This document shows, one piece after another, positions 1 through 7,570 of a stretch of DNA of 17,879 bases. A program made the translations under genes and the position numbers. Source of the DNA: an uncultured Bacilli bacterium (GTDB lineage: Bacteria > Bacillota_I > Bacilli_A > RF39 > UBA660); the NCBI GenBank assembly GCA_934102055.1, contig CAKOSE010000020.1, positions 1 through 17,879 of the forward strand, in the 5' to 3' direction. Position 1 is the stretch's first letter; each line of letters starts with the position of its first letter. The notes beneath the pieces were generated by a model. The model made no database searches. It was not told the origin of the DNA and saw only the letters and a list, made by a program, of their open reading frames with translations.

Positions 1-46
1 TTATTAATATGTTCAGTTATTGTGCTTCTTCCTACACCAAACAATT
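1..46. repeat. Direct repeat A (RhuM helix-turn-helix segment), copy 1
   Basis: These 46 bases recur at 2489-2534 with four mismatches. On the minus strand both encode the GRSTITEHIN segment of a RhuM N-terminus. The repeat shows duplicated and decayed gene copies about 2.5 kb apart. Confidence 0.8.
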
Positions 47-92
47 CTGCAATTAAATTTTGAGTAAGCCATATATCGTTATTTATTAACAT
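1..92 (-). pseudogene. RhuM-family N-terminal fragment, cut by the window edge
   Basis: Reading the minus strand from an ATG at 92 gives a peptide containing NDIWLTQNLIAELFGVGRST and then ITEHIN. This matches the N-terminal DNA-binding-like part of the RhuM family and resembles the same region of the intact gene at 363-1376 (ETLWLSQKGMAKVF). Upstream the frame continues through IYRDSNNDVKVSV, as expected for the family's first strand, but meets a stop (TGA) near 146 without a start codon. The original start therefore seems lost, probably by a one-base shift. The 3' part lies outside the window, so I cannot say whether the rest is intact. Family assignment is from motif similarity only. Confidence 0.6.
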
Positions 93-254
93 TACACTAA
101 CCTTAACATCATTGTTCGAATCCCTATATATTAAAAATCATGATTAGTTATTTGGAAGTTTTTATTGCCCATATGTTATTCTCCCTTCTATTAAGTTTTT
201 TATTTAAAATCAATTTCAATATTTTTATCTTTATCAATATAAGTATATTTTACT

Positions 255-365
255 TTATTTTTTCATAACTTTCCACTTACCAGTTGATACTAGTAGATGA
301 TAAACTTTTTTGAATATCATCTTTTTTCTTTTTTGCTCTAATTTTTCTTTTTTGGTACATATTCA
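255..365. repeat. Direct repeat B, copy 1, just downstream of the intact RhuM gene
   Basis: About 111 bases nearly identical to 1394-1504; the first 67 are identical and the remainder differs at a few positions in A/T runs. On the minus strand one frame reads DDIQKSLSSTSINW before a stop in both copies, so the repeat may be the tail of a lost coding sequence. Apart from this repeat and the RhuM remnant, 93-362 shows nothing I can name. Confidence 0.85.
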
Positions 366-1376
366 TTTAAAATATTCATTACCATTATCTTCGTTTAAAT
401 ATTTATTATAAAATTCATCCATTGAAGAAATATATTTTTGATCTTGTATAACTCTAAATTTTTCATATTCTTTTTCTGCTTTTTCTACGGCTTCTTTATG
501 AGATATACTGCCACTATTATTTAATACTTCTTTTCTTCTAAACTTTAATAAATCATCAGTTGCATTTATCCAATCCTTCATTGTCATAACATGTCTTTGT
601 TTTGCTTCATCTTCAGCAAATACTAAAAACATATTTGTTAAATCTTTTAAATTATTCATTTCTTCTTCGCTTAAATAATTTTTTGCAATAACCACATCAT
701 ATTTATATATTAAACCATCAGGAGAACTTTTCCAATTAGTTAGTCCCATATGCTCTTTTTCCGAATTTACTCTATTATATATTAATTCAGCAGCAGTATG
801 TCCACTTATAGCATAATGTAACTTATTTTGAACAATTTTAAAAAAAGTATAAGCCTCATCTGACTTTGAATTATAATCAGTTGAAGTAGCAATAAATAAA
901 TCAGTAATTTTTTGATATGCCATTCTTTCGCTAACTCTAATTGTTTTGATACGTTCTAATAATTCATCAAAATATTTTGTATCATATTTATTTCCATTTA
1001 TAAAACGTTCATCATTTAAAGCAAAACCCTTAGTCATATATTCTTTTAATATTTTAGTTGCCCATATTCTAAATTCCGTTGCTTTCTTGGAATTAATTCT
1101 ATAACCCACGGCAATTATAGCATCAAGACTATAAATAGTCGTGTTATAGTTTTTTCCGTCATCGGCAGTTAACGAGCATTTCTCGGTAACTGATTTTTTA
1201 TCTAACTCTTTTTCTTCAAATATATGTTTCAAGTGTAAACTTATATTATCTGTAGAACATTCAAAAACTTTTGCCATTCCTTTTTGTGATAACCATAAAG
1301 TTTCATCTTTATAAATAGCATCTACTATAATATTGCCTTTATTATTTTTATATATAATTAATTTATTATCTTCCAT
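363..1376 (-). CDS. RhuM-family (virulence protein RhuM-like) protein
   Basis: 337 aa from the ATG at 1376. That start has AAAGGAAA about 9 bases upstream, and the longer frame to 1415 has no better ribosome site. The protein has an N-terminal KilA/helix-turn-helix-like part (LWLSQKGMAKVF, then TDNISLHLKHIF), a middle with the family signature YRINSKKATEFRIWATKILK, and a C-terminal part with NWKSSPDG and VVIAKNYL. RhuM proteins were named from a Salmonella pathogenicity island and often sit in type I restriction loci or mobile islands; their biochemical role is unknown. The gene is bracketed by 111-base direct repeats and stands next to three damaged relatives. It looks intact, with length normal for the family. 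Confidence 0.85.
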   Translation of the reverse strand: MEDNKLIIYKNNKGNIIVDAIYKDETLWLSQKGMAKVFECSTDNISLHLKHIFEEKELDKKSVTEKCSLTADDGKNYNTTIYSLDAIIAVGYRINSKKATEFRIWATKILKEYMTKGFALNDERFINGNKYDTKYFDELLERIKTIRVSERMAYQKITDLFIATSTDYNSKSDEAYTFFKIVQNKLHYAISGHTAAELIYNRVNSEKEHMGLTNWKSSPDGLIYKYDVVIAKNYLSEEEMNNLKDLTNMFLVFAEDEAKQRHVMTMKDWINATDDLLKFRRKEVLNNSGSISHKEAVEKAEKEYEKFRVIQDQKYISSMDEFYNKYLNEDNGNEYFK

Positions 1377-1393
1377 CAATAATTTCCTTTCTG

Positions 1394-1504
1394 TTATTTT
1401 TTCATAACTTTCCACTTACCAGTTGATACTAGTAGATGATAAACTTTTTTGAATATCATCCTTTTTCTTTTCTATTCTAATTTTCTTTTTTTGTACATAT
1501 CCAT
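1394..1504. repeat. Direct repeat B, copy 2, just upstream of the intact RhuM gene
   Basis: Second copy of the repeat at 255-365, in the same orientation. Together the copies bracket the intact RhuM gene closely, giving a repeat-gene-repeat cassette of about 1.25 kb. I see no inverted terminal repeats and no transposase. The following AT-rich stretch 1505-1642 holds no gene or clear signal. Confidence 0.85.
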
Positions 1505-1642
1505 AAATTACACTTCTTTTTTTGCTAAAATTTATTTAATGAATTGCAGATGTTTATTTTTTATAATAATTTATATCTTCTAATTTTTTTTATTTTTCTT
1601 TTACTTTTTATAAATTAAATATATTACTATCTTCCTTGCATA

Positions 1643-2398
1643 TCATAATTTATCTGTTTCTTCTATTAATAAATCGAAATCTGATTTATATAATTTATCT
1701 TGCTTTATTCTAAACTTTTCGAATTCTGTTAATGCTTTATCGCATGCTATTTCATGTGATATTTTTCCAGCATCTTTTAATATATCTAAATCATCTGCCA
1801 ATAAAAATTTATCTATTCTTGTGGACCAATCTTCCATAGTCATTGGAATGTGTCTTTTTGCTCTATTTTCTGCTAAATCTAAAAATGCTGATACTATTAG
1901 TTCTAAGCTTTCTAATTCTTCTTTAGATAAATAATTTTTAGCTATAACAACATCCGTTTCTAATATTTTTCCATTTGGTGAATTTCTCCAAGAAGTAAGA
2001 CTCATTCTCTGAAAACTCTTTTAATATATAAGTGGCCCACCTTCTAAATTGTATAGCTCTATCTGAATTTGTTCTATAGCCTATCGAAATAACCATATCT
2101 AAGTTATAATATAATATAATATATTTCTAGCAATCTCTCTATTACCCTCTTTTTGAACTAGTGCATAATTTGCACTAGTTGAATTCTCATTTAATTCAAG
2201 TTCGGAATAGATATTCTTAATATGCTTGGTAACTACTGTTCTGTCTACGTTAAAGAGTTCTCCAATAGCTTTCTGTGTTAACCATAAATCACCATCTTCA
2301 AATCTAACTTGAATTCCTTTATCGTGTGTTTGCCTTTCAAATATTAAGAATTCCGCACTACTGCTTCTTACAATTAAATCTTTTGTCACTTTTATCAT
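1643..2398 (-). pseudogene. Broken RhuM-family gene (frameshift plus internal deletion)
   Basis: The 5' part (2398 to about 2099) encodes a RhuM N-terminus (GDLWLTQKAIGELFNVDRTV), then shifts frame in a run of three ATATT units on the coding strand (2106-2120). In another frame the sequence continues as LDMVISIGYRTNSDRAIQFR and ILKEF up to about 2010. The 3' part (2005-1643) starts at SLTSWRNSPNG and keeps the normal C-terminus (VVIAKNYLSKEEL). Compared with the intact neighbour, about 95 residues between ILKEY and GLTNW are missing. Two separate lesions make a functional product unlikely, although removing five bases would restore the first junction. The 5' start could be the ATG at 2398 or a GTG nine bases on, which is better spaced from AGGAG. 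Confidence 0.85.
2106..2120. repeat. Pentanucleotide tandem repeat (three ATAAT units) at the RhuM frameshift
   Basis: Three ATAAT units (ATATT on the coding strand). With two units the RhuM frame would read straight through as ILYYNLDMV; with three it ends at a stop. This is the frameshift lesion of the pseudogene at 1643-2398 and could in principle slip. Confidence 0.7.
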
Positions 2399-2475
2399 CT
2401 CCTATATCTAAAATCCTAATTTTCCATCAATCGGTATATAACGGTTTATGTTTGTTTTATTTATATTTTCATTAC

Positions 2476-2532
2476 TCATTTTAATATATTATTAATATGT
2501 TCAGTTATTGTACTTCTTCCTGCCACAAACAA
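2476..2532 (-). pseudogene. Short RhuM remnant (helix-turn-helix only)
   Basis: The minus strand reads LFVAGRSTITEHINNILK followed by TGA, the same segment as at the left window edge. It has no start and no flanking RhuM sequence, and it begins at the stop codon of the HIT gene. It is best read as a leftover of a deletion. The stretch from here to 2398 contains nothing else I recognise. Confidence 0.6.
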
Positions 2533-2534
2533 TT
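2489..2534. repeat. Direct repeat A (RhuM helix-turn-helix segment), copy 2
   Basis: Second copy of the 46-base segment at 1-46 (42 of 46 identical by eye). Its outer edge falls on the stop codon of the HIT gene, so a recombination or deletion junction lies exactly at the end of that gene. Confidence 0.8.
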
Positions 2535-3042
2535 AGGTTAATAGTTTTTCTCTTAGTTGTCTAATTTTTTCTTTATTTTCTTTATACTCAAATCTTGGTT
2601 TAACGAAGTTTTTGGAGCCTCTTTTTTCATATGAATATCTAGGAATTAATTGTATATGGAAATGATTCATTGGCCCATCACACATAGTACAAAGATAGAT
2701 ACTTTCGGCATTATAAACTTTTTTTAATATGTTCATAACTTTTTTTGCTAACAAGAATATCTCATTACAAGTTTTATTATCTATTTCCATCATATCTTTA
2801 AAATGTTTTTTGGTGCTTATTATGGTATGCCCTTCTGCTCTGGGATTACTTGCTAGGAAACATTTGAATTTATTATTTTCATAAATTATTTTGTCTTTAT
2901 CGTTTCCATATAAAACATGATTATTTTTTTTATCAAAACAAGTTGGGCATATTCCAGAATCAACAAGATCTGCTGCTGAAATTTTTTTATCGTTTATTAG
3001 TTCAATTATTTTTTCTTTATCCAATTGTTTTAAATTATTCAT
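2533..3042 (-). CDS. HIT-family nucleotide-binding protein
   Basis: 169 aa from the ATG at 3042; the upstream extension to 3105 overlaps the neighbouring gene and has no ribosome site. HIT proteins hydrolyse or transfer nucleotidyl groups from nucleoside phosphates or dinucleotides. Seen here: a CPTC pair near residues 32-35 (possible zinc site with His42), the HIT-fold segment NPRAEGHTIISTKKH (residues 66-80), and the catalytic triad as HFHIQ (His127, His129, Gln131). Gln in third place is the GalT-like variant of HxHxH. The ATG overlaps the stop of the preceding gene by eight bases (ATGAATAA), suggesting translational coupling. It is the last gene of a four-gene operon; the exact substrate is unknown. 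Confidence 0.85.
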   Translation of the reverse strand: MNNLKQLDKEKIIELINDKKISAADLVDSGICPTCFDKKNNHVLYGNDKDKIIYENNKFKCFLASNPRAEGHTIISTKKHFKDMMEIDNKTCNEIFLLAKKVMNILKKVYNAESIYLCTMCDGPMNHFHIQLIPRYSYEKRGSKNFVKPRFEYKENKEKIRQLREKLLT

Positions 3043-3361
3043 TTTGATTTCTCTCTTTCTGTAAATCTGTATAATATAAAATTTCCTTGTTTTGTTGTTT
3101 AGCATATTCTATTTCTAAAATTGTACTTTTTCCAATATAATTTTTTACATTTACTACTAGAATGGCATCTGATAAATCTATTTTTTTGAAATGTTCTTTT
3201 CTTAGTAATTCTAATTGTTTTTTTGTTTTCATTGTTTGTTCTACTGGATAAATTGGTGTTAGGGTACAGGTTCCTTCCAGGGATAATGTTTCTGCTACAG
3301 TCATCATCTCTTTTTGAAACTTTAAACTTCCACATAAAGTTATAGTTTTTATTTTGATCAC
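3035..3361 (-). CDS. Nucleoside 2-deoxyribosyltransferase-like protein
   Basis: 108 aa. It has a Rossmann-like pattern with TLCGSLKF near the N-terminus, then HFKKIDLSDAILVVNV, and YIGKSTILEIEYA in the second half. The last resembles the catalytic Glu loop of nucleoside 2-deoxyribosyltransferases and related base-sugar-cleaving enzymes. The likely role is nucleoside or nucleotide salvage or clean-up; the specificity cannot be read. The longest frame begins with GTG at 3361, but GAGG lies only two bases upstream of it, which is too close. A non-standard downstream start (ATC or ATA) would be better spaced, so the true start is uncertain. It follows qng1 by 15 bases and overlaps the HIT gene. 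Confidence 0.7.
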   Translation of the reverse strand: MIKIKTITLCGSLKFQKEMMTVAETLSLEGTCTLTPIYPVEQTMKTKKQLELLRKEHFKKIDLSDAILVVNVKNYIGKSTILEIEYAKQQNKEILYYTDLQKERNQNE

Positions 3362-3376
3362 TTCCTCATTAATTTA

Positions 3377-4306
3377 TTAATAATTAGTATTTCTGCACAA
3401 GTGATATGGTTTTGCTTTTGCTTTTATTTGTTTTGAATACAAGAATAGAAAATCATTGATATCAATAGAATCTATGTTCTTTAATTTGTTTTTTATATAT
3501 TCTAATACTACAATTTGACTAGCTCTTATTTCTATTTCATATAAAGAGTTAACTTCAATTTCTTTTTTTGAATCTATTATTTTTGATAATTCATCGTTAT
3601 ATCTTATAATTTCTAATGCTCTTAGTGTTTGAGGAATTTTATAATCGGCACATCCTATTAGATTAGAATAAGATACTTTTATTCCTTCTAGTTTTGCTCT
3701 TATGTGTAAAATGTCTGATGTTAAAAGTTGTGCTAATTTATAGAAATATACTTTTTCTTCTTTATATACTCTTTCATCTTTAAATGAGGGAAAGTTACTT
3801 ATTATAAGACTGAATAACTCATTATCATTTGTTATGTCTTTTATATAATTATAAAAGTTATCATTCATTTTTTCTTTTACTATTTTACTTATTTCTATTA
3901 GTGTGTTATATCTTTCTTCAAGTAAAGGAATTTCTATATTTCCTTTTAGAATTTGTTTGAAGTCCTCGATAGTCAGGTTACTAAAATCTACTTCTTTTTT
4001 GTCTTTAACATAGTTTAACATTACATATAAAAGTGCATCTGAACCGTCTTTTAGTCCTTCTTTTGTTTCTACCTGCCATTTGGGTTCTCCCCAGAATGAA
4101 TAATCTATGGCTTCGAAAAAGAGTAAAAAGTTGATTATTTTTTCTACGTTTAACTCTAGTAAATTATATGGATTATATAATAACCAGTTTTTTAAATTGG
4201 TGCAATCTATATTTTTAATAAACTTATCTAACTTACTGTAGTTTATACTAACATATTTACTATTCTCTATTACGTACTTAGTACTGTTTTTTATTTTATC
4301 AAACAT
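3377..4306 (-). CDS. qng1: Queuosine salvage protein (DUF2419, queuosine 5'-phosphate N-glycosylase)
   Basis: 309 aa, a normal length for the family. Family members (Qng1, DUF2419) release the base queuine from queuosine 5'-phosphate so it can be reinserted into tRNA at position 34 by a tRNA-guanine transglycosylase. Family-like segments: LLFFEAIDYSFWGEPKWQVE near residue 62, then DGSDALLYVML, FPSFKDERVY, GCADYKIPQTLRALEIIRY, and LYEIEIRASQIVVLEYI near the C-terminus. The ATG at 4306 has GAGG eight bases upstream. It lies 24 bases after the HAM1-like gene and 15 before the deoxyribosyltransferase-like gene, so it is cotranscribed with nucleotide-handling enzymes. Identification is by remembered motif pattern, not alignment. 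Confidence 0.8.
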   Translation of the reverse strand: MFDKIKNSTKYVIENSKYVSINYSKLDKFIKNIDCTNLKNWLLYNPYNLLELNVEKIINFLLFFEAIDYSFWGEPKWQVETKEGLKDGSDALLYVMLNYVKDKKEVDFSNLTIEDFKQILKGNIEIPLLEERYNTLIEISKIVKEKMNDNFYNYIKDITNDNELFSLIISNFPSFKDERVYKEEKVYFYKLAQLLTSDILHIRAKLEGIKVSYSNLIGCADYKIPQTLRALEIIRYNDELSKIIDSKKEIEVNSLYEIEIRASQIVVLEYIKNKLKNIDSIDINDFLFLYSKQIKAKAKPYHLCRNTNY

Positions 4307-4330
4307 TTTTTTGGCCTCTTTTAGATATTT

Positions 4331-4927
4331 TTATAAGTTCTTACAAAGAAATTCTATAACATCACTTTCATTATTTTCCTTTGTTTTATCATCATCTGTT
4401 AAATCGGTAAAGTATTTGTTTGTGTTCTTAGTCTTTGATATTGAGTTTAATGGATAACCTGGATTTCTTTTTTCTGATGGTTTATCTACCATATAGAAAC
4501 TATCTTTACTCCATGTATAGGTTGCTTCTTTTCCTTTATTTATTGTTGCTATCCCATATACCCATTTACAGACTAGTTTTCCGTCTTTTCCATACTTTTT
4601 GACTAGTTTAGTATAATGCTCTATCATTTCTTCGTCATTTAGTCTTTTTCCGTTAACTCTTCGGACAAATACTCCTGGTTGTTTATCTTCTGGTACGTTT
4701 TCTAGGTATAGATTATCGTCCATGGCGAAAACTGGTAGATCTACTATTTCTGCGTAAGCTTTTGCTTTTATCAAAGCATTTTCTATTCCTGTTTTTCCGT
4801 TTTCATTTACTTCGACTTTTTGATCTAAATCATTAATTGTGATTAGTTTTATTCCTTTTTTATTTAAATCTTTTTCGAATCTTTTTGCTTTGCTTTTGTT
4901 TTCTGTTGCAAATAATACTGTTTTCAT
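4331..4927 (-). CDS. HAM1/RdgB-like non-canonical purine NTP pyrophosphatase (divergent)
   Basis: 198 aa, the usual length of HAM1/RdgB, which hydrolyse dITP, ITP and XTP to the monophosphate and so keep damaged purines out of nucleic acid. Seen: FATENKSKAKRF at residues 6-17 (nucleotide loop, usually TxNxxK), ENALIKAKAYAE at 48-59, FAMDDNLYLE near 67 (usually ADDSGLEV), PGVFVRR near 83 (usually PGVYSAR), and NPGYPLNSIS near 155. The changed active-site loop makes it a divergent member, so its substrate may differ. It is the first gene of an operon with promoter 5009-5037; GAGAGG precedes the ATG by nine bases. Confidence 0.8.
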   Translation of the reverse strand: MKTVLFATENKSKAKRFEKDLNKKGIKLITINDLDQKVEVNENGKTGIENALIKAKAYAEIVDLPVFAMDDNLYLENVPEDKQPGVFVRRVNGKRLNDEEMIEHYTKLVKKYGKDGKLVCKWVYGIATINKGKEATYTWSKDSFYMVDKPSEKRNPGYPLNSISKTKNTNKYFTDLTDDDKTKENNESDVIEFLCKNL

Positions 4928-5008
4928 AATACACTTCCTCTCTTTTTTATTTTAATGATTTGCCTTTTATATAAATATCTATTTTGCACATCATTTTTGC
5001 TTGTAATA

Positions 5009-5037
5009 AGTATATCATGTATGGTTGTTTGATGCAA
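5009..5037 (-). promoter_or_regulatory. Promoter of the HAM1-qng1-NDT-HIT operon
   Basis: On the minus strand there is TTGCAT at 5032-5037, a 17-base spacer, and TATACT at 5009-5014. It lies about 80 bases upstream of the HAM1-like start. A near-perfect palindrome (CAAACATTTGTTTG) lies just upstream near 5046-5059 and could be an operator, though no regulator is known. Confidence 0.6.
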
Positions 5038-5072
5038 TACTTTAACAAACATTTGTTTGCTGTTTTTTGCAT

Positions 5073-5119
5073 AAAAAAAGAGTTTTTGTTAGAATTACTT
5101 TTCTAGCTTTAACTCTTTT
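5073..5119 (-). terminator. Rho-independent terminator after rbfA
   Basis: On the minus strand AAAAGAGTT pairs with AACTCTTTT (5111-5119 with 5076-5084), enclosing an inner stem TAGAA/TTCTA, and a T run follows. The left arm overlaps the end of rbfA. It ends the rimP-to-rbfA operon just before the next promoter. Confidence 0.7.
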
Positions 5120-5436
5120 ATTTTTTCTTCGATTTGTTCTCCGTATTCTATTGAAGTGTCATAGTGGAAACTTATTTGTGGCATTTTTCTTATATCTACG
5201 CATTTAGATAGTTCTATTTCTATATAGTTTGCAGCTTTATTTAGTGCTTTTTGTGTTTCTTCTTTTTTACTTCTATCGAGTACTGTGAAATAGACTTTGG
5301 CATATGATAGGTCATTTGTTACGTCGCATGCTGTTAGTGTTACGAATTTTATTTTTGGATCTTTTATATCTTCTAGGATAATTCTACTTATTTCACGAAC
5401 GAACATGCTTCCTATTTTTTGAGCTTTTAAACTCAT
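5095..5436 (-). CDS. rbfA: 30S ribosome-binding factor A
   Basis: 113 aa, normal length. RbfA binds the 30S subunit near helix 1 of 16S rRNA and acts in late maturation and cold adaptation. Seen: an N-terminal helix with VREISRIILEDIKDP (residues 14-28), the KH-like core with FVTLTACDVTNDLSYAKVYF (31-50), and KMPQISFHYDTSIEYG near residue 84. The ATG overlaps the infB stop as ATGA, so the two are translationally coupled. ylxP, often between infB and rbfA in Bacilli, is absent here. Confidence 0.95.
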   Translation of the reverse strand: MSLKAQKIGSMFVREISRIILEDIKDPKIKFVTLTACDVTNDLSYAKVYFTVLDRSKKEETQKALNKAANYIEIELSKCVDIRKMPQISFHYDTSIEYGEQIEEKIKELKLEK

Positions 5437-7550
5437 CTTTTTACCTCTTCTAGGATGTATGTTTCTATTACATCTCCTTCTTTTATGTCGTTATAGTTTT
5501 CAATTGTAATACCACATTCTATTCCTTTTTTGACTTCGCTTGCTTTGTCTTTTCCTCTTTGTAGTGATCCTATTTCTCCATCATATATTACTATTCCATC
5601 TCTTATTATTCTTGCTTTATCACTTTGTTTAATTATTCCTGTTGTTACTAGGCATCCTGCGATTGTTCCTACTTTTGAGAATTTGAATAGTTGTCTTACT
5701 TCTGCTGTTCCTGTTACTTTTTCTTCGTATTCTGGTTCTAACATACCTAGTATTGCATCTTCTAGTTCTTCTATTATTTTATAAATTACGTTGTGAAGTC
5801 TTATATCAACGCCATATTCTTTTGCTAGTTCTGATGTTTTGTTGCTTGGTCTTACATTGAATCCTATTACTATGGCATTTGATGCGTTTGCTAGGACTAT
5901 ATCGCTTTCTGTTATTGTTCCTACTCCACTTCTTATTACGTCTATTTTTACATCATGGGAGTTTATTTTTGATAGTGATTGTTTTATTGCTTCTTCACTA
6001 CCTTTTACGTCTGTTTTTAGGACTACACTTACAGATTTTGCTCCTTCTTTTACTTTGCTGAATAGATCTTCTAGTGTCATTCCTGATCTATTTGTGTTTG
6101 CTTCTTTTGCTCTTAGTTTTCTTTCTTCTGAAACTTTTCTTGCTTCTTTTTCTGTTTCGAAGGCCATGAATCTGTCTCCTGCAACAGGAAGTTCATTTAA
6201 TCCTGTTATTTCTACTGGCATACTTGGTCCTGCTTTTGCTATGTTTTCGCCTTTATCATTTTTAAGTGTTCTTACTTTTCCGTAGTTTGTTCCTACTACT
6301 ACAGGATCTCCTAGTCTTAGTGTTCCGTTTTGGATTAGGATTGTTACTACTGAACCTATATTATTATCTAGTCTTGCTTCGATTACTGAACCTGTTGCAT
6401 AACGATTTGGGTTTGCTCTTAGGTTTTGCATGTCTGCGACTAGTAGGATGTTTTCTAGAAGTTCATCTATTCCCATTTTTGTTTTGGCAGATATTCTGTT
6501 TACTAGGGTATCTCCTCCCCATTCTTCTGGAGTTAGGCCTGCTTCAGATAGTTCTGTTAGTACTCTATCTGGGTTTGCGTTTGGAAGATCCATTTTATTT
6601 ATTGCTACTATGATTGGTACTTTTGCGGCTTTTGCATGGTCTATTGCTTCGATTGTTTGTGGTTTTACTCCGTCTTCTGCGGATACTATAATGATTACTA
6701 TATCTGTAACTGATGCTCCTCTTGCTCTCATTTCTGTAAATGCTGCATGTCCTGGGGTATCTATAAATGTTATTAGTTTATCTTTTGCTTTTACTTGATA
6801 AGCTCCTATATGCTGAGTTATTCCTCCGGCTTCTCCACTTACTACTGATGTTTGTCTTATTGCATCAAGTAATGATGTTTTTCCGTGATCGACATGTCCC
6901 ATTATTGTTACTACTGGTGGTCTTTCTTTTAAGTCTTCTTCTTTGTCGATGATTTCGAACTCTTCAAAGTTTGATATGTCTCTTGTTTCTTCTTTTTTTA
7001 ATTCTTTATCATAGTCCATGACTAGAAGTTCTGCGGTTTGAAAATCTAGTGCTTGGTTAAGGTTTGCCATTGCTCCTAGATCGAATAGTTTTTTTATTAG
7101 AGTTGCAGGACTTTCATTTAATTCATCTGCTAGTTCTTTTACTGTCATTCCTTCTTTGTATAGGACTATTTTTTCATCTTTTGTATTGTTTCCTTTTAGT
7201 TTTTCTTTGTGTTTATATAAGTCTTTTTTAGCTTTTAGATATTCTTTATTATCTTTTTTCTTTGATACTGGTTGTTTTTTCATTTTCTTTGTTGTTTTAT
7301 CTTGAACAGTTTCTATTCTTAGATCTTTTTCTAGTTCATCATCGTCTATTATTTCTTCTTCATATTCTTCTTTAAACTCTTCTTTATCTTTTTCTTCTTC
7401 GTTTGCTAGTTCATTATCTAGCATTATAATATCGTCTTCTGATAACATGTCATCGTCGTTTGATGCATTTATGTTTAGTTTTTTACATAGTTTTAGAATT
7501 TCTTCTTTTGTTTTTCCTAATTCTTCTCTATATTCTTGTAAACTCATCAT
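5433..7550 (-). CDS. infB: Translation initiation factor IF-2
   Basis: 705 aa. This GTPase brings initiator tRNA to the 30S subunit and promotes subunit joining. A charged Lys/Glu-rich N-terminal region (about residues 50-120) is followed by an IF2_N-like segment (GMTVKELADELNESPATLIK, about 134-153). The G domain has GHVDHGKT (218-225), DTPGH (265-269) and NKMD (318-321); domain II and the C-terminal initiator-tRNA-binding domain are complete. The start was set at the ATG at 7550 because GAGGTG lies six bases before it; the longer GTG start at 7559 sits inside that ribosome site. It is 20 bases after the upstream unknown gene and overlaps rbfA. Confidence 0.97.
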   Translation of the reverse strand: MMSLQEYREELGKTKEEILKLCKKLNINASNDDDMLSEDDIIMLDNELANEEEKDKEEFKEEYEEEIIDDDELEKDLRIETVQDKTTKKMKKQPVSKKKDNKEYLKAKKDLYKHKEKLKGNNTKDEKIVLYKEGMTVKELADELNESPATLIKKLFDLGAMANLNQALDFQTAELLVMDYDKELKKEETRDISNFEEFEIIDKEEDLKERPPVVTIMGHVDHGKTSLLDAIRQTSVVSGEAGGITQHIGAYQVKAKDKLITFIDTPGHAAFTEMRARGASVTDIVIIIVSAEDGVKPQTIEAIDHAKAAKVPIIVAINKMDLPNANPDRVLTELSEAGLTPEEWGGDTLVNRISAKTKMGIDELLENILLVADMQNLRANPNRYATGSVIEARLDNNIGSVVTILIQNGTLRLGDPVVVGTNYGKVRTLKNDKGENIAKAGPSMPVEITGLNELPVAGDRFMAFETEKEARKVSEERKLRAKEANTNRSGMTLEDLFSKVKEGAKSVSVVLKTDVKGSEEAIKQSLSKINSHDVKIDVIRSGVGTITESDIVLANASNAIVIGFNVRPSNKTSELAKEYGVDIRLHNVIYKIIEELEDAILGMLEPEYEEKVTGTAEVRQLFKFSKVGTIAGCLVTTGIIKQSDKARIIRDGIVIYDGEIGSLQRGKDKASEVKKGIECGITIENYNDIKEGDVIETYILEEVKR

Positions 7551-7570
7551 TGTTATCACCTCTTTCTAAA

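Noticed and set aside
110..125. GTTCGAATCC-like string resembling the T-loop of a tRNA, as in integrase attachment sites
   Set aside because: The flanking bases cannot form the five-bp T stem, no acceptor end or anticodon arm is present, and the stretch reads as a RhuM remnant on the minus strand.
255..1504. Insertion sequence or transposon formed by the direct repeats around RhuM
   Set aside because: No transposase, no inverted ends and no target-site duplication could be seen; the repeats are direct and imperfect.
5045..5060. CAAACATTTGTTTG palindrome as a known operator
   Set aside because: The position upstream of the -35 box is plausible, but it matches no operator I can name, so it is only mentioned with the promoter.
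5530..6952. Plus-strand open frames opposite infB
   Set aside because: Low-complexity Leu/Phe/Ser-rich translations without ribosome sites, mirror images of the clear IF-2 coding sequence.
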